Below are positions 23,190 through 35,100 of a stretch of 64,000 nucleotides of DNA, piece after piece. Location of the stretch: positions 5,401,501 to 5,465,500 of the forward strand of contig NC_088310.1 in assembly GCF_910592395.1 (NCBI RefSeq), read 5' to 3'. Source of the DNA: Lineus longissimus (lineage: Eukaryota; Nemertea; Pilidiophora; Heteronemertea; Lineidae). The notes under the pieces were generated by a model that was not told the origin of the DNA, ran no database searches, and was given only the letters and a program-made list of their open reading frames with translations. The first letter of the stretch is position 1. The number at the start of each line of letters is the position of its first letter. Both the position numbers and the translations under genes were made by a program.

Positions 23190-26100
23190 ATGACGAGTTA
23201 TTTACGCTGCAAAACCTCATATGACACCCATCGGAATCATATTGGAGATTACAGGACCCCGTCTCCTGAAGACTATAGGTAAGAAAAAAAAAATGTTGAG
23301 TATATACGCAGTGATTCCAACCAGAAATGAATATTGACCTGCTTTGCTAATGTGATTCCAAATACTGATTTAAATCTTACAAATTTATGATTTTTTGCTT
23401 CATTGCATTGAGCTCTGAAGATTACGACTATGGGGTTATCAACCAACAGCAAGAGATTTGCTTGATCAAGGAATTTTTGTCAAACCAAGTTTGGAGGATT
23501 TAGGGGTGTTTTTCTAATGTCCCGGGCTAAATACCAGTACGAGACTATGTATACAGTATATGGGTTAGCTTGGATCGACATTATTTATGTTGTTGATCCG
23601 CAAAAACAAAAAATGATCACCTGAAGTGTTTGTATGATAATAAAAATATTACAGCTAAAGTGTTCGTTATTCCGACAAACATATATAAAGTATTAAATTA
23701 GGAACATCGTCTAAGAATGAAATGAATAGAATGGAAATACTGTGAAAAGGCATTTGTGTGGTGACATAAATCAACAAAATTTCCCCACCAAAGCAATTTT
23801 TCAAAGGGAATTTGAAATAAATTGATCACATTACAAATATCAATATAATGGTAGTGTTCACAAGAGGTGATCATTTGATATCTTTTGAAAGGGGACTGGT
23901 AATAATTGGCCTTACTTTCTTTAGGCTTGACAGTGGCTGTCACTGCTAAAAAGGTTGATGCCCTCAACGTGGCATAAGGCGACAAGTGTTTGTAGATAGA
24001 ATCAAGTCTAGCAATATTTCATGGGGCTGCGATCATACAAGAATTGTGTCATTTGGAGTTCTTGCTGGTCGGCCATATTCAAAAAGCTGTCATTCGTGAC
24101 ATCATTTCGGGAGCAAAGTAAAAATGCTCTTATCAAGTTGATAACGTCCCATAATTAGAAAGTTCCCACAAAAATAGTTGCAGGTTAGCTGAATAGACAC
24201 AAAATAATGAAAGATCCAATGCTGCGAGCAGATTTTTAGTTCATCATTTCACTCCTAGGTGGCCAAACCTACTTCCTCAGTCCTGCCGCCTGGGAGTCAA
24301 CTCATGAACTAAAATTGAAATCACGTTCTGGTTACTTATGTAAACTTCTTCGAGCAACTATTTCTAAAATTAAAATTCCACCCATATATCTTTAATCGAG
24401 AAGGCTGACCAAAGTCTGGGCCATTCCGAAAGCTTACTGATATTGGCTTAAAATGTTGACTGACTTCTTATGATTACTTTATTCCTGTAGGTGGAATATG
24501 TAACTTTGTCTATGGTTTCTTAATTCAATGTTGTATTGTTACATATGGTGCCCGATACTAGGTCTTCATGGGTGTTACCATTGCCCAAGGAATTAAACAG
24601 AATGGAAATGAAATACTGATTTTTTACCAAAACCAGGCAGGGTACGTGTCCTACTGACTGAGGTCTCAACTTACGGGGATTCCACTGTTAACAGCCCATA
24701 TTCCTTCTGGAGAAGGTCTCGCTGAGGTGTCTACTAAGAGAGGTTCCGCTGTAATGTGCTCATATATAAAAGATGGCCGTGGTCATTGCTGGGTAATATT
24801 TTAGTATGGCGTTTGCTTCTTGTTCCATCTGGCTTACTCCTATAATGACACCTGAATAATCAATTGATTTAGAATCAAATGTGTTTTAATTTGAAATAAA
24901 AATTCATAGTCATGAAATTTCACAGGAATAGTTTCCATTTGTTCACGAAGTCTAATAAATCATAATGGACGTATGATGTTATAAATATATAATTCTCGAT
25001 AAATATTCAAAAATTGTTTTGTTCATCATATTTTTGTTTCCTCGTTCGTACTCTAAGTGCCTAAAGTCAAGCCGATTGAGGATTAAAAAATCTTATCAGT
25101 TGAATTATACAAGAATCGAATGTACTTGACGTAGGTCTTTAATCGAATCCTTTTCTATGCTATGCCTATCTTTTCCATTTCAATATATCATTGATGTGAA
25201 TTTGTACACATATCCCTCTCGAATGACATACAGATGTCTTATAATCTCTTAATGTGTAGAAAGTGTTTAATAGCGCACTGACTTGACCAAGTCTTTTGAT
25301 TAGTCTGGTTGCTTAGGCCTGTCAGCCTATTGACGAATGTTGATGTGCTCTAATAGGCCCTGGACACCACACATTAGTATGACATAGACCTGCTAATAGT
25401 TGAGGTTAAGGCCAGGACTAGTTTTGGGCTTAAACTGTACTTTTTTGCATGGGATTTTGGATTTTTTTGTTGCCATTGAGTTAAAACCAGGGAAACGTTC
25501 CTCAGTTAATCAGGATCTCCTGTCTTTTTCGAATCTGGATATTCTTTTATTTTTGGATCTTTCCTGCCTAGTGCTAGAATGAACGGGTCCATGGGCGAGG
25601 GCGTGAAGTCCCTTAAGAAGAGAGTGAAGAAGAAATATGAATTAAACGGGAAAACGGAACTGCATTTGATATACTCAGTCGACGCGGAAGGACAAAAACT
25701 TGGAGCACCTCGCGTCGAGTTCCACCAGCGTGAACCCTTGGTTGAAATGCCCAGTATGAACGGAGACATAAATGGAGAGATGGAGATTACGGGCATCCCT
25801 CCCCCACGATCGCCGTCACCAAGGCCCCAGTCGCCTTCTCGACCGATGTCTCCTCCCAAGTCTCCTCTGAGGCCGAAGTCCCCTCAGAGGCCCATGTCCC
25901 CAATGAGAGCATCAGCTCCCTTCGGGATGAGGTATGGCCAGGCTCCTGGTGGTCGAAGGTAAGACCAACTCAAGATTTGCTCCATCTGTCTTGGGTTTCT
26001 GACCCATTAGTTGTACTGTGATAGCATAGTTTTGCAATAGCAATAGTGAGTTGATGTCCTAGAATTGATGCTGTACTCGTTTGCATGTCATCCGGTCTTT

Positions 26101-29100
26101 TTAGAGTTTGATGTATATTACTCCTTTGCATAGTTGTGGTCATAGCGAGTCGATGCTTTACTCGTGGTCTTGTAACGAGTCGATATTTGACTCATTTGCA
26201 TGTCAGTTATATAAAGAGTTGATGCTGTACTCTTTTACAAATACATGTCAATGTAATCATATAGGGAGTTGATGCTTTAAAACTATTTTACTAATACATG
26301 TCATTATTGTGGTCGTGTAGATAGTTGATGTTGTAGTCCTGGCTTTGTATGTCGACGATGTTGTAGTCCTGGAGTTGATGTTAAAGACCTTTGCCTGGGT
26401 CTTGAAGAGAGTTGATGATGTACTCCTCGCAACATGACATGATGGTGTTGATCTGATGAGTTGACCCGGAGATAACCTGACTGAGTCTGGTATCCTCATT
26501 AGAACAATTTCTCAATGGTAGATCATTGCCACTGTCACTTTGGTAATTTCCTTGCTTGTCTTCGCTGAAATGATCAGGAAATTGAATTAAGACAGTCTGT
26601 TTGCCGAACTGGCATAAATCCAGGATGCTGAAAAAAGGGATTGAGGCAGAAATAAGTTTGAACAAATGTGATTTTCTGAACGTGACAACTTCATGAAAAT
26701 CAATATGATTTGCTGATTTGATAATTTGTGTGGATGCTGTACAGGTAAGCTTTGAGCAAGAAAACTTTACCGAGCTAATTTCTGGCATGTTTACTTGTCT
26801 TACATGAACTTTCAAGCACATGGACCCAATTCGGTCGTCTTTTGTAGCTTATAGTTGAGAGTATTTATGAGCTGTCGAGTGATTTGACAAATAATCGGTT
26901 GGTTTACTAAAACCAACTGTGATTTTGACAGAAATGTTTTGAAAGATTTGATTAATATTTGCGTGATTTCCTTGCTATTTGTCTTGGATTATCATGCTAT
27001 AAGTAACCATAAGCGGACAATTTATAAAAGTGCTCGAGTTGTGTTGACCACTGACCAAAATTATGTTACCATATATCCTATAGTTACCTGTTAACCCTTA
27101 AAGGCATTAACTGATTTGGAATTTGGGTGCTTCATGTAGGACTATATTGTTAACTTTTCAAGAGAAAAAACATCCTTTTAAGCAAAATACTGTCACGATC
27201 TTATCACTAAGTATTGATGAAGAGCCCGGAATCGCTTCCTCAAGTCCGCATTTATCCGTTTTCGAAAAAAATCGTCAAAATGTGACCTTATATGGAGGAA
27301 GCAAGTTATTGTGATGAGTATATCGACATGCACGATCCAAATCTGATGAATTCACAAATTCATCAAATCCATACGTTTCTGTGCTTTAAGGACGTATTCC
27401 TGACCTACAAAATGGCTTACGTTGACACTTTGCAAATCCATGTACCAACTAGGCTAATTCGGGATTTGTCTCTTACGCCACGAATTCTCTCTTTATGACT
27501 CCGTTGGGAGACAGTTGATCACGCCTCGTGGGAGTCCGGCTTGTATACCCCTGGTCACTATGGTAGTCTTGGTTTGTCTTGTGTACCATACCATTTAGAA
27601 ACGACAAGGTTTACCAGTGGATAACCAAGTGTTCAGTATAAGATTCAATATAACAGGGTGGTTTCTAGGATGTCATTGTCGCCTTTATCAGAGACTAAAG
27701 AAGGGGAAAATAGGTATGGATTCTTTTCGATATTTTCACTGTTTTTCTCGGATTTTTGTTCTTGTTCGTTTTCTCATATCTCTTTCGAAAAGTCAAATGT
27801 AAAGACAGAGTGTTTCTCTGTTTTATTTCATTTGATTTCCTTCATGTAGTATTCAAGCTTCATTCACATCAAACTAAACACATTCTAAATGTGAACTGAA
27901 CGTAATTGTGCCTGAAGGAAAATTTAATCAGAAACAGAATTGCTGTAATGGGTCTTTTTCTGAGAGGTTAGATTGTTTCACTTATCTTCTCAGATGAACA
28001 ATTTTGCCCACTTTAAACCGAACAATTTGTGGCTCAACTCGATCATGACTCTGGAATCGTATCTGTTATTCAGAACACCCAGAGTGACTGTTGTCTGTAA
28101 TGAGGGTTCCTTCCAATTTTATGGCTAATTGCCTCTTATTGACAGATTGCCGGACAACACAAACGAATTGTTGTCCGCAAAACATTATCTCTTCTCCTTC
28201 TACCAGTATGTCTACGGGGCGAGAACTAGTAAGCAAGATTTTTACCTTCAACCTCAGAATGGCACATCAAATACTTATGCCCAGTAAACGCTCGAAAAAA
28301 GCTGTAAAAACTGGAATTGAAATTCTAGTACATGTATCTGTAAATGATTTCTTAAGAGGCGAGATACGATTTTGTTTTCATAGCCAGATTGCAGTGCTTT
28401 GACCTCTCCACCCTTTGGTCATTATACTGTCCATCAATAAATGTGTCAATATTGGCTAATTTCACATTCAGTCATGTTTTATGCATATCTTACTTATAAC
28501 ATTACAAAGATATTGAACATGCAATCCGCTGCCCCTAAGGACCTGTTGCTAAGATCCTTTGTCCAATCAACAGGTTTCGTGGACTAATCAGCCAGTTTCG
28601 TGATATCTCGAGACGAGACTTTTCTGTGGGTCTGTCGAGGAGGTGCGTAGGTCGATCCATACTTTATTCTTAGGCGGAGTGTCAGGCTTTTCTGTAAGTA
28701 GTTTCAAGTATATACCGAGTGTATTATTTACATCCAAATACAATGCTCAAAATATTATTTTAATCAAAGAACTTTGTAGTTTTCACTTCTTTTGAAAGTT
28801 ACTGGGGTGTTCTAAAATGATACAACTAGTATTGGCATGTAATATCAAGAATAAGATAGGTTACATGTATAGTCTTTATTAATCCTTGACAATATCAAGA
28901 AGTAATAAAGTTCATTTACTCTTGATAATATTCAGTTTATTCATTTAACATTCTGGAAAGTTGCACGCATTCGTGATTGACGCAGATGACAATCTTGTAA
29001 ATAGTTCTTTGTCCACTAGTTCCCAGCTGTTTATTTGCCAATCCCTCAGCAGGGTATGGCGAGCAGTTAGCAAAACTTTCCAAGGGATCATCACCGCTCA

Positions 29101-32100
29101 CGCTAACGAATATATGCCAATAACATATCGATGTGAAAAATAATCTGTGCATTGGTCGTTTCAAAATGTTCGAGTTATTGGCAAAAAGGTCATAACTCTG
29201 CACGAATCCACCAGAAAGTGAAGAATAATCCATAAATCCATGCTTCGACCTCTCGACCAACTCATTTTCTGCCAGTAATCCCAGGGGGCCAGTCGGTTCC
29301 CTGTGGACTCGACTAAGCCCTAAATTCTCTCGACTACCACTGTTATACTGTTTTAGTTGTAGTTACTTGATTAGTCTTGACGAAAGTGGTAAGCAAATGT
29401 TTGCTGTGTGGTTTTTCTCCCTCTCCCTTCTACCAAAACCCTTAGAAATCCATGTTTTCATACTTTAGTTAGACAGGGCTGGATTCAGGATTCAGAGAGA
29501 AAGGGTCGCCTCACCATTTTATTCTCAAAACCCTAACAGACTTGTCCCGATGTTCAGATTTTTCTGAATCAAGCAGGAGAACCATACCAGTTGTAAGATT
29601 GCGATAAAGTCGCCAATGACAATTTACGTGTTCATGATATATGCTAAGACACAACACATATTTACCATATATCAGAAAGAAAAAAAGATATGTGGCGAAT
29701 ATCTGATGTTAATCATGCTCGATATCACCCATCTGTAATATAATCATCGGTGGTTTTGACCTGGTCTTATTCAGCTGAAGTATTAACATGTATTTACTCA
29801 TAGTTTATCATTCATAATAAACTTGTAGTTCATAAATATCTAATGCAGATTCTCGACAATAAGACGTTCTTTTGGACTTTTTTATGATTCATAATACCCG
29901 AGGGAAATCAGTACTAATTTCTAAAATACAACACGTCTATCCAGGATTATTTCGTCTTTAACCCTTTGAAAACTGGAGCACCAGAAAATTATATGAAATC
30001 CTAAGTGTCATGTAGCACAATATGAGGCAGGGTGTTTTATACTGAAGTGTCTGATAAGCAAAATTAGCTATAACGAGTCGCCAAAAAGCAGCTTTAGCCA
30101 CAATTTTCTAATGTTCTTCATTATGTTATCTACTTGCAGGGCTGCCTCAGCCATATTGACAGGTGCTGTTTCACCTCCCCTCGGAGATTTTGAAGACGTA
30201 CGATATATTCCATTACAGGGTGTAAAAGCTGTAAGTATAATCTTTGAACAAGATTGGTAAAACATTATGCACAAGCTCTAAGTCTTGGCTGGATATTTAA
30301 AAATGACTACCAATCACATACAGATCAGGCAAATGCTCCCCCTCCCCCCCCAAAAAAAGCACAAAAAGAGTTTTTCGTACAGACGTTGGCCAATTTTGAG
30401 GGTGACGGAGTCCAAGAGAGGAGTTTGCCCTCCCAAAAGACCAAATGCTAGCTAACGGGCCTGATTAGAGCGCTATACATTCTGGCCACATCACCAATGT
30501 TTTTTTCTGCAAAAAGTTTGCTACATTTTCTGAAAAATGTCTATTTCACAGACTGACATGGATTACGAGCATATGCCATTACCAGCCATCCGGCCGATGG
30601 ACGGTGCGCCCATCCAGAGCTACAATGAGCCGTCATATTCAACGCATATGATGCCTAGGATGGAACAGGCTCCACCGCAGCAGGACTATTATCAAAGTTG
30701 GGTGCATAACGCTCGGCCACCATCAACGGACAGGAGAGTAAATATGTCATACCCTGTCTCCGCTCCAAGGTATGTAGTGTAAGAGATTCTGGATCCTGGC
30801 TCAATATTCAAATGGACTGATAAATTACTTGATAGACTCAACTACCATATCTCTATTGTAAAAGTTACCCTCTCCAAATTTCACATGCCCATTGTGCAGA
30901 ATTGACTTGCAGTCTCTTGTTAGCGGGGCGCTTAGGAGTTTTGGTATATTTCATTTGGTACTTGCTTATGTAAGAGCCAACTTCCAAGAGAACAGACAGT
31001 GGTATTTTAGGACCGTGCCGGCGACAGGGAGTTCAGTTACTCCAGATTTACTTTAGACTTCTCACCGGTACCTTTGGCCATTCCAGACTTCGTGTTGGTC
31101 GCGTAGGTGCCAGTTGGCGACATATAAAGCAATGTCAAAATCATATTGGCCAAAATGTTACTTTTCTTGAGGGTAAGTCGGTGAAAAGGTTAGGTGTGCA
31201 GTGTTGAGACTGTCCACCTTCAAGTTGTTATTATGAAAGCTGCTGCACGGAATTTAGTCTTCTAAACAATTTTGCTGTCCAGAACTTGGGTTGTCCGACC
31301 GATTGACCATCTGTACCATTTCATAGACCCCAGAAACAAGCAAAACACTGCATTAGTGGATCACTTATGTGGTTTTGGATCTTCAACAGCGCCTGTTCAA
31401 ACTAGCAACTTGGCAATGTATGATTAACTAAAACTTCTATCAGTTGTCTAGTGTAGACATCTGAATGCATTGGAGATTTTCTTCAAAAGTTGTCGAAGTT
31501 GTCGAAGTATCGTCGAACATTGTTATTGGGGTGCTGACTGTTTAGGTTTGTGCCACCTTTTGATCTTGCATAATCCAAAAAATGTAAAAGTAGCTTCTAG
31601 TTATAATTTGAAAAGAAGATATGGATGGTCAGAGGTTGTCCTTGTTTGATTCGTGTTGGTTTATAAACTATCCAATCTACCCAAGCAAGTCCAAAATATC
31701 CACCTTTTATGACAGGTAAGAGACCGTTTAACTGAAGGTACGTTGTGATCTTAGGACGGTATTTGTGTAAAAATGAATCTGTCTGTGCGTTAAAGGATTT
31801 TAGAGTATTTTGCAAATGCAACTCAATGGCTATAGTTGAAGGTGTTGGCTTTAAAATGGTTTTGGAGGGGCCTTTATGTTGTCAAGAAGTGTAGTTTATC
31901 AAGAGGTAACTGTGGATAAAACTTTTTCTTCTGCGAAGCTTCTATTAGGGAATAACAAATTAGCATAAAATTTGTTGCAGATTCCATCACGGCCGCCTCG
32001 GCAGCACGTGGCGACATGTCAGACAATGTACCGGCAATGCTGGAAATCATATTGTTTTTATTGATGGTGAGTTTGGGGTTCCTCCTGTTTTGGTAACCAT

Positions 32101-35100
32101 GGTGACAGCTCAGATGACAACACCAAACACCTTGAGGCTTAATTGGTTTGATTGCTGTCCGATGCCAAGTTCGGCTTTGTGTATATTTGTGTACACTATG
32201 CACCTGGAAGCTCTCAAGTGTACTGTCACACGGGAGAGACCTCTATTGGCGAATTTGTAAAACATTTTTTGACCTGCCTGGCTCACTCATACTTACAGAC
32301 TACCTTTTAGGGATCTAAACCGAAAGAAAAGAGTTACTTTGGAATGAAAATTACAAATTACTCCATAATCTCTTCGAAAACTAGATTAGGTGATGATAGT
32401 ATTGGTGTTGGTGTCTGAACAATTACCCAGGTTCCCTCATGTTACCAGCCACTAATGCCTGATGGTTTCTTTATCGTCATAACCCAAGGTTACCGAATGT
32501 TCCTTTCTTTCACAAATATCACAATTTTGGGATTATGCTTTCCCACAACCAATGAAGCAAACGATAATGGCTAGGAGCTTTTGGAACACCCAAAGATTGA
32601 CTGCAGCGACTGAAAATTTGATTGTGGAAAAGCGTCTTCTCCGAATAGCCACACAATTTAAACCTTTTCATTTTCAGTTGCTAACAAAATTTTTCCCTTT
32701 GCGTTTGACCCTGCCACCCTTGTCTCAAACCTTTCTAATTTAACATTTCAAATTTTCTTTTAATTACCACTTTAAAGTGATCATTTCCCATTTACTGAAT
32801 GGCAATTCTCCTTTCACATGACCATGGATCTTGGGGTGAAGTAAATTCATGAGACATATCATGTTTTTCGTTAATTGCTTCGACGGGAGGTGCGTAGAGC
32901 ACAAAAAGTTGCTCTCCGACAAAAAGGGGAAGGGCGCACCTCATGCACCCTGTTTCACTCCACCAGTGCACGAAAGGGTATTGCAAAGGAGATTCTATAA
33001 AACTGGAAAAGATCACTTTAATCAAGTTTTCGCATAATTTGTCTATGTTTGCATGTGTGTCTGCACCTTGGCATTTCTAACTTCAGTGGTCATTTCGGTC
33101 GCGCTGGAAGCACCTGGCGACATATCCGACAAGTGACGGGCATGTGTGGTAATAACCTTATGTTCGTTGATGGTATGTATAACAAAAGGATGTCGGGCAC
33201 ACTGGGTTGTTTTGACAAATTGACAAATTGAACTGCATAACATTTCCCATCCCTTGTTCTCATAGTCACTCTGTTAGTGTCCAGCCTCATTGCAAGCATC
33301 TGGGCATCCAGACCAAACTGTTGGGAGTAAAAGCTGACCTGAGGTGGCCATGGCCAAATTTGTCACATCTTTACACTAAAAATAGTTTTAAAATGCTGCC
33401 AATGATTCAATAGGATTGCAAATGACCATTCGTTCTGCCTTGGGTCGATTCTTTTTCAAAATTGACTAGAAATTGCCTCTGTGTTTAAGAAAACTACCCC
33501 ATTGAAATTCAAGATGCTGATAGTAAAAAGTTAGACTTGAGAGCGCTCGTGACAAAAAAGTCGTCATTTGGTTCGGATGTCACCCACTGAAAAGTGTGAA
33601 GTCCAGCAGCAGGGGGCTGAAGAAAGACATCCAATACCCGCTACCAGCAGTATACCATCACAACCGCTAATGATAATTTTAGTAACCAATATCCTTTACA
33701 TTTCTGCAGGAACCGTGAAATCAGAAGATGTCCAGCGATTTCCACCATGGGGCTACAGGGCCGAGAATCAAACCATATACAACCAGCCAACATATTACAG
33801 CACCATGACTGGCTTACCAAAGAAACTGGCCTTCCCCGGGGCCTATGAGAACCAGTACCATGAACGGGCTAAGAACGGCCATAAATATTGGCAAGAACAG
33901 AAGAGAGTACATTCACCGAGTACGTAGACAATTTTTACCTAAATATTATAGCATCCCAACCTATTTGCATTAGGGTGCTGACATGTACACAGGCAAAATT
34001 TCCTTATATTCATGGGGTCGTGCTTTGCCGACCGAAAAACATCCCTGTTACATGCTCTACACATCTCAACCGGCATGAAACCCTATGCAGTCCATTTCGT
34101 CATCCTGTTCGCCTTTCCTTGGGCGACAGTACGAGGCCGGTCCACAGTCTCCGTAGTGTAGACCCCCTGCAGGCTTTATCCCAATCTAACAACTTTCATT
34201 GGACTTCTGGCGTACCCTTTCTCCGACACCGAGAAATCATCGAGGATGATTGCTGACATAGAGGTTCAGGTTTTGATCATAGAACGACGTTTGCCACGTT
34301 TCCTATTGTCAGAAATGCAATAAAACAGTGAGTGTGTCTTTAATATTGGGTATACTCAACTCAGCCAGAAAAAATCTGAACCTCTCCAATATCTTCCTTG
34401 AAATGTTGTTGAGACTGCATTCTTTTCCAGAGACTAGACCACTTGGGAGCATACTCAAAAATCCCAAAGAAACAAAAGGGCCGAGATCTGTGGCCAGCAT
34501 GGATATACGTTCACTTTCACGTGCTTCGTCCGTTAAGAATAATTAAGATCATGAAGTTGTAGGTTACTTTCTTTCTATCTTAGCTGGTCTAACTCTAAAC
34601 ACAGCATTAGAAATATTCAGCACACGAAAGTTTGGTGTTGGTGTCAGTCCAAAAATAACACCCCATGATATTGCATCTGGTACAACTACATATATACCAG
34701 TTCAGGGTTGGCTGAAGACCAGCATTTGCTTTTGATGCCGTTGCTCTTTGGTTGCGGCACCAAGTACTTTATCTCAATAGCTCAGTGTAAGGTGATGTCA
34801 TCTCAAACTTATCTCTTCCGTTGTTTCAATTTGGCCAAAAACTGATGTTGAGTTTCTATTGTCACAGTGAAAGAAAACGGAAACATGATAAATGCAAAAG
34901 AAAGGTAAAAATGCATGCAAGATAAACCCCAAAGATCCCATACCTCTTAAGTATATCATGGTCCTGGTAGACGTTACATACCTAGTGAATGCGAAAATTC
35001 CGGTACTTCCAAGTCCTATTATCGGTGGTATCCCACCCAACCCCCTTCAGGTGCTTGTTCAAGGACACGGAGATGAAACAGCGGTAGTCCTTTAAGAGTT

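Noticed and set aside
26381-26821. 146-codon minus-strand frame in the intron after 25958
   Set aside because: It overlaps the degenerate intronic repeat, lacks splice context and shows no recognisable motif; probably chance.
33888-34256. 122-codon plus-strand frame after the exon at 33710
   Set aside because: It is GC-richer than its surroundings and reads moderately like protein, but an exon there would need an intron of only about 85 bp from a weak donor. Kept as unproven.
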